From Amylostereum areolatum (lineage: Eukaryota > Basidiomycota > Agaricomycetes > Russulales > Stereaceae): DNA of 64,000 nt. Below the pieces are notes generated by a model, which was given only the letters and a program-made list of their open reading frames with translations, made no database searches and was not told where the DNA came from. A program made the position numbers and the translations under genes. The stretch spans positions 1,099,484 through 1,163,483 of the forward strand of contig SAXG01000010.1 in NCBI GenBank assembly GCA_012932865.1. Reading direction: 5' to 3'. The first letter of the stretch is position 1. Each line of letters starts with the position of its first letter. This document shows positions 9,756-22,139 of the stretch, piece after piece.

Positions 9756-12253
9756 ATGCCATCCAACGTCCTGTTGCTCGTGATTGCCTTCGTCGGTTGC
9801 TCGGTCGCTGCGCCAACCGACCCCGCATCGCGGAGCGCGGATCCCACCATTACGCTCGACCATGGGACGTTCACTGGGGCAAACTCCGGGGCTATAAACT
9901 CGTTCTTGGGCATCCCGTTCGCGTTACCGCCGTACGTCGTCTCTCTTCGTAATCTCTCACCGTTCTAATGGTGTTCGTACGGCACTTAGACTGGACGACC
10001 TACGTTTCCAACTCCCCCGACCGAATGCACCGTACACAGGCACGCACAACGCGACTGCTTTCGGACACTCGTGTATCCAGCAGAGCAGCACGGTTCCCAT
10101 TCCGTCGGGCCTTGACCCGGTAGCAATACAATTCTTGGAAAGCTCTGGGGGGAGCACGGCTACGAGCGATAGCGAAGACTGTGGGTTCTCTCTAAGGTCG
10201 TATCCACAAACGTGACCGTTAACGTCTTCAACGTAGGCTTGACAGTAAATGTTGTCGCTCCAGCCGATGCGACGTTCAAGTCGAAGTTACCTGTGGTCGT
10301 GGTGCGTCTTTTTTCTCCTTCATTGCCTCCAGGACTGTATTAATTATTCGCTCTACAGTGGATTTATGGAGGTAAGGAGGTGAACAGAGTATTGGGAAGG
10401 AGCATCTCCTGACATAATTGTGACCAGGTGGATTCGAAGATGGTTCGAGCTCGACGTATGCCCTATCTCTCATCGTTCTTTACTCCATGGCTTGCTCACG
10501 TTCCGTTCGCGCATTCTCTGCAGCTTCAACGGCAGCGCTATTGTCCAACGATCCCTCGACTTGAAGGTCCCAGTCATCTTTGTCTCTTTAAATTATCGGT
10601 ATATCATCTCTCTCAGTTCTTTAGGTACGTACACCTAGACTCATCACAATTCTTCTCTGCAGTGTAACAGGTAGTATCTATGAACAATCGTCAAGGCAGG
10701 CATATATGCTGAACGCTGGGTTGTAGCTTTGGGCTTCCTGGATGGCAAAGAAGTCAGAGAGGCGGGCATCGGAAACCTGGGACTTCAAGACCGTGCGTTC
10801 GCACCCCTCTCCTCATCTTATTCCTCGACTCATGTCTCCTTTAAGAACGTCTGGCGCTCCGCTGGATCCAAAAGTACATATCCACCTTTGGGGGCGACCC
10901 AAGGAAAGTTACCATGTACGCTCTTATTCCCTCGCTCTTGCTCTGGCCATGGCCTTACAAAAAATATTCGTAGCTGGGGAGAGAGTGCCGGGGCGATCTC
11001 CGTCGCACTCCAAATGCTTACGAATGGAGGCAACACGGAGGGCCTCTTCCGTGCAGCCTTCATGCAGTCGGGCTCGCCCATTCCCAACGCCGGTACCATT
11101 GGAACGGGTTCGTCCGCGGATCCGTCACTGCAGAAGCCTTCTCATGGGCACGTCGCTTCTAGCTCAAACACACTTCGACCAGCTCGTGGACAACACGAAC
11201 TGCACAACCTCCGAGGACAAACTGGCGTGCTTGCGCAAGGTTCCACTGGACACGTTGAGAAGCGGAATCAACGCGTCGCCGAGTCTCTTTTCGTTCAACG
11301 TTCGCTCTTTCGTTCATTCGCGAAGAAAGACCCGCTCATGCCCCCACAGTCGCTGGAGCTGGCATGGACCCCACGGAACGATGGTACCTTCCTGCGCGAC
11401 ACGCCCATGAATCTCGTACTCCAAGGAAGCGTCGCAAATATCCCATTCATAACCGGTGTGTACATTTGGCGGCCATGCCCACGCGCTATCTGAAATCTTC
11501 CCCGAAGGCGATTGCGATGACGAGGGCACCCTCTTCTCCCTCTCCAATGCTAACCTCACGTACGTCGTCTTCATCCTCCCTCGCCCCACTCAATTTTGAA
11601 CCACCCCCCAATTCTAGGACCGACGACGAAGTCCACGATTACATGTCCACCGTCTACCTCCAAAGCGCAAGTTTCTCCTCCATCGACAAACTCCTCGAGC
11701 TCTACCCGCAAGACCCGGCCCAAGGCTCGCCCTTCGACACCGGCGACCTGAACCAAGTAACGCCCCAATTCAAACGACTCGCCGCGATCCAAGGCGACAT
11801 CGTCTTCCAGGCCCCCCGACGGTTCTTCCTGAATCACCGGTCGGTGAGACAGAAAACGTGGTCCTTCCGTGCGAATCCTTCGCTCTCCCCGCGCGTGGTG
11901 GTATTGACCGTCATATAGTGAGCAAACGCCTGAAGGCCCTCCCCGACTTTGGTTCCGTAAGCACCCATCCACCCTTGCAATCCCTACACCTTCCTAACGT
12001 TTTTCTCTAGGTGCACGGTTCTGATATTTCGAACGTGTTCGGACCCGGCGACATGACCGACTACCTCATCCGCTTCGCCGCCTTCCTCAACCCGAACGGC
12101 GCAACTGGCATCGCGTGGCCGCAATACGACGTCTATAGCCGACAGCTGCTCACGTTCCTCGACGGGGATGTGCCGTTGACGCTCACGAACGACACATACA
12201 GGAAGGAGCAGATGGAGTTTGTGACGGAGTTGTCTCTTGCAGCCCCTGCGTGA
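9756..12253 (+). CDS. Secreted carboxylesterase/lipase gene 2 (intact)
   Basis: This encodes a type-B carboxylesterase of the alpha/beta-hydrolase fold, related to Candida rugosa-type lipases, which hydrolyse carboxylic esters and are usually secreted. A signal peptide (about residues 1-19) starts the protein of about 560 residues. The catalytic triad can be read: serine in GESAG (near residue 236), glutamate in CDDEGT (near 364) and histidine in VHGSD (near 485), with the oxyanion hole in YGGGFEDG. About a dozen short introns are needed; those I joined keep the frame (for example DQRLALRWIQKY and KVTIWGESAG are restored across introns). It stands 732 bp downstream of its interrupted paralogue on the same strand, a tandem duplication. 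Substrate preference cannot be judged from sequence. Confidence 0.88.
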
Positions 12254-13589
12254 GAGAGAAAGGACGAGGTGTACAAGCACTGGTGTAACGTGTATTGGGA
12301 GCCGGATGGAATACATGAGTGAACTTCCAAAGGGCGCGACAGGGATGGGTTGAGACATCGTCAACCCTGCGCCTTTAAAACCTGTACAGGATCTCCGGAT
12401 GATTGACTGGGAGGAGGAACATATGGCTGGTTCGAAAAATGGAGAATGCGTCCCAGGTGATTCGCCGGGCGTCGCTGTGGTGCTGCTATGCTTGTTGTTG
12501 CTCGAACCGGAATTCGAGATCGCTGCTTGGACAGGGGTTGAATTGTGACCTAACAGCGATAACAGGGGTTGAATTGTGACCTAACAGCGATAACCTAAGG
12601 GGAGAGATGCGACGGGATGGCGAGAGACGATGGTGGAGAAGGTGGAGGATATGTGGCCAGGAAATGTTGATATTCGTAGGGACACAGAGTCATATTGCCT
12701 CTCCAGGGTGAGTTTCCCCAGAAGGCACTGAAGCATGAGGCATCAGAAAGGCAATTGCGTGGATGAAGTGTCCCCCGTTGGTGAAGTAGTTGACCATGGA
12801 CCACTTGACGGTGCATAGACCGGACTGGAAGGCGCGTCTGCCAAGGGCGAACGACCTTCAAGTACCAGCTTCGAAGGCGCGCATTTTCAAGAGTTTTCGG
12901 TTTCACTTTGCTAGGCTTGGGTCGAGGATACCATGACGAGGAAGAAATGTAATGGCCAGGATAGTCAGACGACAAGTTTCGACCATGGGTATTCACCAAT
13001 GGGAAGGTCGCTATGCGGGCGGGGATGATGCACAGTGAATCATTCTAAGGGGGTCGATCGTCACCACAGATGCTCGCCCAAAAGCATCGTAGGATATCGA
13101 CCAGTCATCCGTCCATACAATCGGGCCTCATGAGTTGCTGAGTCTTCATCTGCGTTCATTTGAACATGCCGGCTGGACCGACGATCGTGGCGAGTGGAAT
13201 CCCAATGAGTGTTGGAGTCTTGCCTTTATATGTGAACTTAAGAAAGGAGGTTTGTCGGTATGTCAAGATATATAGAGGCAGAAACGCACCAGCTCATCGC
13301 TGTTGAGGACCTAACCACGCGTCGAGTATCGATCCGGCTCTTGTCTAATCGTTCATGGAAAGCCTTCGAGGTAATGATCGTCCAGTAGATATCGTGAACT
13401 CATGCTCGATCTCCCGAATAAGAGCTTTATTTAAGATGTTCAAAGTCAACACAAAGCATTGCTGAAGGTAGGAAATGACCTACCCTAGCTTAGGACGCAC
13501 ATGAAGCGCGAACGACGCTACAAGTCCGTTTAACCTCGTCCTTGAGCCTTGAATGCTGGCCAGCGAACGGAATGCGAACTAGGGAGGCA
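12254..13589. other. Stretch without a recognisable gene
   Basis: No frame with a recognisable motif or convincing splice structure. The only clear feature is the 31-bp tandem duplication at 12531-12592. Confidence 0.4.
12531..12592. repeat. 31-bp perfect tandem duplication
   Basis: The unit beginning ACAGGGGTTGAATTGTGACC occurs twice head to tail (12531-12561 and 12562-12592) without a mismatch, which indicates a recent slippage or duplication event. Confidence 0.85.
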
Positions 13590-14660
13590 TACAGACGCGG
13601 CGAGCAAGATTGAATCAGACGTCGAGCTTGAGGCTGTCGGACATGGGTCCTAAGGGAGACTTGACTGAAGTGTGGTGCGAGAACGATGACAAAGGCCGTA
13701 TTTTCAGGGAAAGAAGGGCGGCGTTTGACTTTGGGATGTTAATCTTCGACCCAAGATTTTTCGAACTTGGCTTTCGACCGCAGGGTGCTTGCGCAGTGGA
13801 CGAAATGTGAAGTCTGGAGGCTGGAGCTATGGCTCGTCAGTCGAGCGAACTCGAATCTGATAAGCTGTCGTACCTTGTTGGTGAAGTCGGTGTTCATTCG
13901 GATGAGTGTGCTCTATCTCGCCGTTCTGGTGACTTGATTCGAACGAAGCCTCCGTGTCTCGATTCCATCTGAAAGTGTTATGCATCATGAACGAGTTGAA
14001 AGCTGGACACTGAAAAGGGTGGCATCGTACCAACGTCGCCGGCATTCGACCGCAAGTCCGACTGAAGCTCGGTTCCTCCTAGAATGGCTCACTTCGGCTC
14101 ATTTCGGCCAAGACCGTACATGGAACTTCCCAGCATGGAGAGCGTATCGGTTGGTCCAAAAGAGGACTTGAAATGAAGCATAAAGTTAGCACAGAATGAC
14201 GCAGAAGGGTGAGGACGACGTACCGTACTAGTACCGCCATGACGCACGCCAACACTTTGTCATGTTGTCCTCCGCCTTGTGCGACGGCTACGGGACTGGA
14301 TGGAAGGATTGTGGATGAGTCGTGAGAGGAGGGTGAAAAGGCTGGATGAAGATGAGGTTGTGGTCTTTGCCAGCCTGTGCCAAGTTTCTGCGCGACGGTG
14401 TCGGAACGGCGCCGGGTCCAAGCCGAGATCGCGCCTCGATCTTGTGAACCACATCGACAGCTCCCGAGTTCACCTTCCACGGTGGCACCTGCATTGACAG
14501 TTTAGGATTGCTTGCGCCTGGCGAGCTTGTTCATTCCCATGAAGCGATCCAACACAAATCTGACAGGAGCCCTCGAGTTAGCGACACTTGTACAACAGGC
14601 CCCTATATGCGCCATCGATTCACGTTTCTAGGCAACTTCTAGGCTTCTCTTCGCGCGAAA
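13590..14660 (-). pseudogene. Repeat module part A, copy 1 (degenerate minus-strand gene)
   Basis: This stretch is similar to 17270-18650 and 24250-25560. Shared blocks include GTTAGCACAGAATGACGCAG (near 14182, 18185 and 25117), GGGTCCAAGCCGAGATCGCG (near 14417) and a terminal CCCCTATATGCGC (near 14604). On the minus strand the first block reads LRHSVLTL in all three copies, which suggests a former coding gene. Copy 1 has no long open frame. I do not recognise the family. Confidence 0.45.
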
Positions 14661-14779
14661 AACCACTGGGATGGACGACAAGCAACTTGGAAATCCCGGA
14701 GAATTGTATTGTGTAGTCTCCCGACCGGAGTTTTACATCCTTCGCCCATCAATGTTTCAACGGGTATTTTGCGCTAGGT

Positions 14780-16110
14780 CTCAGAAGGTCGTCGACGCTG
14801 GTTTGGATACTGTGTTCGAAGTCTTGCTCCTGTGGATGTAAATTTCTGTTGGCATCAACGGTGAGGACTACGATATCTAAACCTTCCCGCACCCAACTCA
14901 CCCGCCTCAGTCTATCCAGAATCCGATGTCAATCCACAGTGCGGGCTTTCCGTAGAAAACTGCCGATTCTCCGTCTCTATGGAGGCAGAAGAGGTGCACA
15001 CGCCGGTGGTAAGTGTCGAAAGTTCAGCAATTGCAAGGTTCTTGGGTTACGAATATATGAATAGCTGAGCGGCTTCCCCAGTCTCCCGCCATCACGAGAT
15101 GCGCCGCCTCGGACTCAATTCCGAACCCAGGCTCGTCCTAATGGATAAAGGCTCCCCACGCCGTGCGTGACGCTGTCCGATGCTCGGGGTGCGGGCTTCA
15201 TCTTGGCAGAGGGGGCGGGGGCGTCCTTGGCAGAGGGGGCGGGGGCGTCCTTGTCCGAGGAGGGGGGGGGTCACGATGCTGGCACCGGTCGCCACATTGT
15301 GTCGCATCCACGGGCATGAACGAGCAGGGCCGTCTGTTCATAGCTCGCATTCAACGAGCTATCAAGGAAGAGACCAAGACGTACCGCTCTGCATCGACGG
15401 TCTTCGCTTGACGTTAAAACGACGAATGGACGTTTGGTGTGTTCTTATACCCCTCCCGTGTAGGTCATGCGGGGGATTTGGCAACTTGGTGGCCTTTCTC
15501 CTGCGCTGTTCAAGCGGCGTCGCCACGCGCGCGCTTCAGCCTTTCGGACGCCTTCCAGGGAACTGGATCTCTTCGTCGCTATATGTCCCAACCACGGTAC
15601 ACCGATGAGGATTGGCGCATGACTTGTCGTCGCTGGTCGGCCCATCTCGCGACGTGGACGAAGGCAAAGAGGAGGACGATGGAAATAACGCCCGTAGGAT
15701 GTGAGGCGTAAGGAGGTCCGGTTTTGATGCGATCTGGTTGTTCTCTCAGGCTCCCGGTCTCTCAACCTCAACCTCCCTCAACAGTGCTTTCCTCTTGTAC
15801 GCATATTCTCCGGCACCTTTCCCTCCTTATTTGGACCCAAATCATGGTGTTTACACCGGAGGCCGTCCGAGGTTCCGTCCCCACTCAGATCGTGCGGTGC
15901 TAGATCCCGTCGCCTCCATAGTCAATACCAACACCGCAATCGTCCACGATCCTCCAGCAACATCCCCTCCCCACTACCCGACTGTCACTTCGCATGGAGA
16001 CGAAAACCTGCGCTTCAACACCTTCCGAGTTGGAGGGAGAAAGTTGTACGGGCAAGACCTCTGGTCAATGAAGCCGCTCCGCGTCCGAGGATAGATCGAT
16101 AGGGATATCT
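14780..16110 (-). pseudogene. Repeat module part B, copy 1 (degenerate minus-strand gene)
   Basis: Related to 18650-20060 and 30880-32110. On the minus strand all three copies contain a conserved peptide: LVHARGCDTMWRPVPAS here, LVHPCGYDEMWQPISAP in copy 2 and LVYLCGCDKLWRPVSEP in copy 3. Copy 1 also carries a small GC-rich tandem repeat (near 15208-15260, unit about 24 bp, GGGGGCGTCCTTG). The frames are broken. The function is unknown. Confidence 0.4.
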
Positions 16111-17260
16111 CCTGCTCGACTTTCACTTGGTAAGTTTCGTTTCACTTTCGGTCCAGAGCCAAATACACGTTATTGGAATATTCGATGGGATTATTCAAGT
16201 AATATTTTCAGTTTGCATTTCTCGCTGCACCGACACTGCGTCGATCGGGAGCGGAAGCTTTAAAATCCCCCGTCCTCAGCTTTTCTTCCTTTCCACCACC
16301 CTCTTCTTGCTTTTTTCTCTCCCCCTCAGAGATCCCTTCGCCTCTACCTCATGATGCGCACGCGGTTGACCATCCCGTTCCAGACTTTTGTCTACCTCTC
16401 ATCCATCCTCCTCCACCTCCTGTGCTCCCAGTTTTGCAACGACACAGCGCCCGGCACCGCTCTTCGAAATTTGTTAGAAGGGGGAGGGCAGAGGGCGTAA
16501 CGGGTCTTCGGGAGGTAGCAGGCGTTGCAGAAACAGTGCGAGGCTGCGAGCGCCAAGGGTGCAGTTGTCTTCGGATGTGATATGTGAAGGGTGCGTGAAG
16601 AAGGCATGTGGACCACGTGGGAAAAGCACCAAGCCCCGTCGTTTGGTCCTTGGGAATGCAGAAGTGGCCCTTGAGTGGCCCCAGTCTTGGGCGACGGCGG
16701 TGACTGAACAGTTGCGCGCCCATGGTACCACGGGAACCATTATTCGTGCTGGAGAAAACGGATGGAACGGCAGAGGGGGGTGATGCAATATTCGGGATGG
16801 ATGAATGGGGAAACATGTAGAGTTCACGATCGTGCGAGGCGCGAACATGCTCACTCCGCGACACATACGCGTTCAGAGCACGATAGTGTGCATGTACGTC
16901 ACAGACAACCACGGCCCGTGTTGAGGTTCGCGTTCTGATATGCATGGCGAGCGCCGAGCGCACACAGGTCGATCGAAGGCGGTACCGGTCAATAGGGTGC
17001 TTGGATAGCCACGTAGGTTTTCGGAGGGCTTTCCGGACGATCTTGACCTGACGGACCGTGTATCCAACAGAGAAGGAAGCGCGGAGGTCGGATGCGGACT
17101 TCCGGCCTTGGGCGGTCCTCGATGGGAAAACTGCCTTGTATAATGGACGACTCACCAGCCTAAGGTGGACGATTGTTAGAGGCTCACACGTACCGATCCG
17201 CGAGACAGGCAGCGTACCGAGTGAGTATTAATATTAAGTAACCGCCTATTTATTCCAGCC
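16111..17260. other. Stretch without a supportable gene
   Basis: A 268-codon minus-strand frame (16349-17155) is open, but its composition is rich in arginine and serine with no motif, so I do not call it. A pyrimidine-rich block at 16280-16340 resembles the tracts in front of the two module-C genes and may be the remnant of a lost copy of that gene. Confidence 0.3.
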
Positions 17261-17269
17261 TAACGGTGG

Positions 17270-18650
17270 CCGCGTCCGCGCATAATTGAACATGGTAGCT
17301 TGACTGACGACTTTGACGAGCTAAGGAGTCCTTTCCTGTATTACTTTCGTGGACGAACTTGGCAAGTACAGTTCAGAGAGCAAGTTGAAACAGATGAAGG
17401 AAGGAACACACCTGCCAATCGGTCTCCGTTGACGTAGACCATCTGTCCATACTCGTTCGAAAACCACACCGTTCTTGCCCATTCATTCCCGGGGAAATTT
17501 CACATTGGATCTACCATTATGGTGCATGATTTTCAACCACAGCAACCTGCGATGATACACCAAATATTTAGCACCAAATAATCCAAAAAATTAGGGGACC
17601 TTGCACTTTGAAAGTGACAAGCCCGTGACGCAGCGGCAGCACACCCTCAGGGGTATTCATTCGAGGTTCCTTCTTTAGGCTGTAAGCTTGAATGAGGTCC
17701 ATGAACTCGGCCGTGAACTGTGGGGCCATATCGATCCCGTGGAGGAGGGCGAAGTTGAATCAGATGCACGACGTGAAGCAGTTGAACGCGAAGCCTGTCG
17801 TAGGGCTGATTCGAGCTTTGGATGGTGTTTAGACGACCGTGAAAGACATGGAGGTCTTTGGAGGAAACCGTGGGGGGTGAGTGGAGGATGCCATGGTGCA
17901 AATTTTCGATCTTTTTTCGATCATCGCCGGCGAGTTCCTATGAGCAACTTGTTTCGCGAAGCTAACAAAACATTCGAATCCTACATCCACAAAGTTCAAG
18001 CGAGTTCTATGAGCAAATCCAAACGTTTGAAAGGGCAGAAGTCGTACCAGCGCAATGACCGCAACCGAAACTCCTTTCATCTCCACCGTCATCGTTCCGT
18101 TTCGGACAAGTCTTGGCAAACAACTCCCCAACATGGAGGGCGCATTGTAGGGGCCGAAAAGGGCACTAGATGAAGCGTTCAAAGTTAGCACAGAATGACG
18201 CAGAAGGACGGGGACAACCCACCTGGCAAGCCCATTACACCTATGACGCGACGTTGGAGCTTTCCTGCTACATAGTTGTCTACCGTGTGTTTATCCTTGC
18301 GCTACGACGACGAGCCTATAGGGGTTGACTGCCGATGACATGAAGGTAGGAGAACAGGATATACTGAAGGATGTGATTGAAAATGAAGTCGCTGGAAATC
18401 ATTAGCCCAGGTCAACCTGGCCCGGACTCAGGTCGGGTCCAAACCGAGATCACGCCTCGATGCCGCGACTCTGTGAACCACATCGACGGCTCCGGCGTGG
18501 TGGCACTTGACGATTCCTCTGTGGATTTGTTCAGTCCCGGAATGCAATCCATCCGACTTGAATCTGACACAGGAGTAAGTCAGAAACCCCTATGTGCGCT
18601 CAACTTATAACTGACCTTGATTTTCCGACGGTTGTTAGTTTACAGCCACT
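17270..18650 (-). pseudogene. Repeat module part A, copy 2 (degenerate minus-strand gene)
   Basis: Aligns along its length with 24250-25560. On the minus strand it encodes a 120-residue frame (17829-18191), and further downstream a segment that corresponds to FNCFTSC..FNFALLHGI, interrupted by a TGA near 17752. The matching segment of copy 3 reads SNCFKSYVFSNFALRHAI without a stop. This is a related pair of genes, with copy 2 decayed. The family is unknown to me. The putative promoter end carries the shared AAACCCCTATGTGCGCTC block near 18585. Confidence 0.45.
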
Positions 18651-20060
18651 GACTCAGTCCGGCACTGCTCCTTCAAGTTCGCAAGGTCATGATTCTGGAC
18701 TCGATCGGAGCTGAATTCCACTGGGCCTGGCCACGGACGAGTGCGGGAAAAGGAGCTGAAGGACAATTCATGCATCCTAGACAAGTTGTTCGAAGTTGTC
18801 GGTTGCCTCGCTAGTCGTCGATGACATCCGAGTCCCCCGACTCGGAGTCGATGTATTCACTTTGCGCTTGGAAGCTCTATATGCAAACTGGGTCTATTTG
18901 ATACGGTGAGCGTCCTGGTACCCATGGCTGCCCACGCCACGATGGCACAAACTCACCACTATCGAAAGTTTCCACAGACAATTGTGGAAATTGCTGTCTT
19001 GCCTTCTTCGGGGATGCAAAGAGATGACCATGATAACCTGGTGAGTGTTGAACATTGAACGACGAATGTTGAACTTTAATTCAACAAAGTTATCGGTTTA
19101 TGAATAGCTGGGGGGCTTCGATAGTTCTTTGCCATCACGAGACACGCCGCCGCCAACTCAATTCCGACCGCGGAGTCATTGGCGAAAACCCAAAAGATGT
19201 GCGTAGTGTCATTCGACGTTGGAGGCAGGGAATCAGTTACAACAGAGGGAGCGTCGGGGTCCTCGTCGAACATATCGAACATAAATCCAAGGTGCAGATA
19301 TGGGTTGCCACATTTCGTCGTATCCACAAGGATGAACGAGCGAGTCCGGCTGTTCGCAGTTCTCGGTCAATGAGACATCGAGGAAGAAATCAAAGCGTAC
19401 TTTGTCGACGTCGGCGGCCTCTGTTCGAAGTCAGAACGACGGCCAGATTTTGGTACTCCATATCACCACATTGTCCATCTGGCGACTGGTAGGTCGCTAT
19501 CCCTTAGAATATTGTGTCGACCAAGAGTTGACCTGACTATGCGCGCAGCGGCTTTTCAGGTGTCTCCTCGGGTACTGAGCTTCGTCGTCCAAGTTGCAGG
19601 TCGTCAACCAAGGTGCTTGGTGCCGCCATATGTCTCTGTCGCTGTCATCCGGTCTCTTTTGCCCGTTGGCGTGGATGAAGGTGAAGATGATGACAGGAAG
19701 TACTTGTGCTGTGTAGCTGTTCGGCGGCAAAGGAGCGTGAGCGTCTGTGACCTCCGCGCTCTACTGAATCCGAACTTTCTCATCTTCTGCGCCCACGGTG
19801 GCGCGAGAGATATACATTTATTCTTCTATGCCATCCTTTCCTCTATGCCATCCTGCGCTCTCCCTCTTCACCTGGACCCAAATCATCACGTTCGCATTGG
19901 TGACTGTCTGCGCTGAGGCAGCTTACCCAACCATGCAGGTCAAACGTACGGGTACATCTCCATCGCCTTATCGTCAATTCCTCGACACCATCCTGGACAA
20001 CGCTTACCCATCAGTTCACGGCGAACGTAACGTACGGACGCGAAACCTTTCACCATAACA
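18650..20060 (-). pseudogene. Repeat module part B, copy 2 (degenerate minus-strand gene)
   Basis: Homologous to 14780-16110 and 30880-32110. Minus-strand peptides RFDFFLDVSL and LVHPCGYDEMWQPISAP match RFEFFLDSSF and LVYLCGCDKLWRPVSEP of copy 3. An 83-codon frame (19076-19327, minus) continues part of the protein in another frame. This could reflect introns or decay, and I cannot tell which. No family is recognised. Confidence 0.4.
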
Positions 20061-20412
20061 GTAGGAGCGAGAATTCACGTCCTCAACGCTCCATCCAATC
20101 TACCGCGCGAAGTCTCCGCGTGTTTTCAGGATCGACCAGGAATGCCAGCGGGGGGTGGGCCCCCGTCGGTTCAGTCGCGCGATTCGTTGCTGCCCAATAG
20201 ACCGAACGGGTGGAAGGCCATGGCGCCGTTCTTTGGGAGCACCAGGGGAGCACCGCCCCGTTTTGCCAGAGGGCATGTCGGGGGCTCAAAAAGGTCGGTC
20301 CGTCTCCCCTCCCCTCTCCCCCTCCCCCTCTCCCCCTCCCCTCTCCCCCCTCCCCCCTCACCCCCTCTTTTCCTTCTGCCTTCGCCCTCCTATCTCACTC
20401 CCCCACTCAACC

Positions 20413-21253
20413 ATGACCTCCAAGTCAAAGAACTCGTCGCGGATCGTTTTGTCCAACCTATTCGCCATCTCCTACTTCGTCATCGTCGCCATCGCCGCCC
20501 CCATCGCCGTTCCCGTCTCATTGTCTGTCGTCGACGCCATCACTTTACCTCAAGAATCTTTAACGCCGTCTAACGTTATGATCCGCATCGTTGATGTAGT
20601 CACCAACTCGAGTACCAGTACGCGACGATCCCTCGTTGTTTGGCGTGCGCGATGTTCTTACTGTCTTTCCCCCTCTTCTGTAGCATTTATCTCTACTGCG
20701 ACTTCCCTCCCGTTATCCAAGTCCCGAAACATAACCTCGGAGGGTGATATTTCGCCCGGCACCATCGCCGCTATCGTCGTATTTTTGAGTACGTCGTCAC
20801 TTTGGCTCCCGATCGTCGTCCTCTTCTGAAGTTTCCCATTTGATCAGTACTCTTCGTCGGCGTAATTGTCGTCTTTTTTCGTATATCCCGACGCAGTTTC
20901 GCCCCTGAGTGGTTTATCTTCGTCTTCAACGCTATGATATGTACTATCCAGAGTGAGTCATCCTGCCCCTTTCCACTATATTATCACCACCTCTATGTCT
21001 TGCGGACGCATCTCTTACACATCCTTCAGGCATAGGACAGCGGATGGTCTCCATCGCGAAGAGCATTGGCAACCTTGTTCACGGTGACCGCGTACCAATT
21101 GCGAGGGAGCATCACAGCGGGAACCGTCGCATGTTCAGATCTTCGATGAACCCGTCTCCAGTATATGTTTCTCCTCCTGGTGCCAGTAACTCTTCCGCCG
21201 CACCGTCGCGCTTAGTCGTCGAGCCAGCTGCGGAGACGTACCCTCCGATCTAG
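20413..21253 (+). CDS. Single-pass membrane protein, module part C, copy 2
   Basis: An unknown small membrane protein assembled from four exons. The N-terminus MTSKSKNSSRIVLSNL is followed by a hydrophobic signal-peptide-like segment. A short serine/threonine-rich outer region comes next, then a transmembrane helix (PGTIAAIVVFL..LFVGVIVVFF) ending in a basic stop-transfer RISRR, and a cytoplasmic tail ending PAAETYPPI. Introns fall at about 20637-20683, 20791-20847 and 20953-21029. The two introns next to the transmembrane exon are at the same sites in the paralogue at 32278-32931. The gene follows a long polypyrimidine tract (20297-20360), typical of fungal promoters. This looks like a functional gene; no named family is recognised. 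Confidence 0.6.
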
Positions 21254-22139
21254 CTCAGCCTCTGAATCCACGTATCTTTGTACCGCATTCCGTTCTCACC
21301 TCGCTATCCTCCATGTTTAGTATCCATGTTCTATGCCTCCTCACGTACCCATGTTTTACCTGGAATCTCACTGAGCCTATGCAATGTCCAATTTGTTACA
21401 CCATACGACATCTCACGATCCATCCAAAGATCCAGTCATCGATCCAAAGATCCAAATAATGGAGGAAGCATCCCGGTACTATGCAGACTGCGACCGTCGC
21501 GACCAACTTGGACGCATGATGAAATGTATGCGGCCGGCCTGGTAAGCCTTTCGCATCTGACAGACATACGTCGAATTCTTCTGGTTTCCATGCATGCAAT
21601 CGATCAGTTCAGTTAATAGTCACTGTTAACGCACAAAGAGAGCCCTGCGTTTGGGTGGGCTCTGTACGGCTGTTCCATTTGACGTGTGATGGCTCGGAGG
21701 CTCGCACGACACTCAACGAAAAGTCGACGGGGGACTTACCTGGCTGTTCCGCAACTATCTGTCATCGGATTGAAGTCCGAACGACGGTCTTATCTGGCAT
21801 CGGATGGGTAAGACCGTCGTTCGCCTATTCTAGCCTCTCCTGGTCTTCCCAGCTACTCTCCTTTGCAAACCCTAAAACATTATATTCGTTCCCGACCCCA
21901 AATCCGACGGGTGAGATTTTTCGCCGCTGTTCGACCGCCCAAACCCCTCTACAACATACGCTGAGAGCCTCCCAAACAAAGTCCATCTTCTTGGACCTAC
22001 ATCTCACTTGTCGGTCCTTGGCGTTCACACCGAGACAGAGGATGGTTTCAATTACATTCATATACGCATGCCTTGGTCGACTCTAACAGGTTGGTGCACT
22101 TCACATTGTCACATCAATCCTCCACACCAAGTCCGAAGA
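21254..22139. other. Stretch without a supportable gene
   Basis: A 143-codon plus-strand frame (21655-22086) is present but has no motif. I see nothing else. Confidence 0.3.

Noticed and set aside
16349..17155. 268-codon minus-strand open frame
   Set aside because: No motif, skewed Arg/Ser/Pro content as in random GC-rich frames, no homologous stretch elsewhere in the window.
20290..20360. Pyrimidine tract as a structured element
   Set aside because: CT-rich tracts before start codons are ordinary in basidiomycete promoters.
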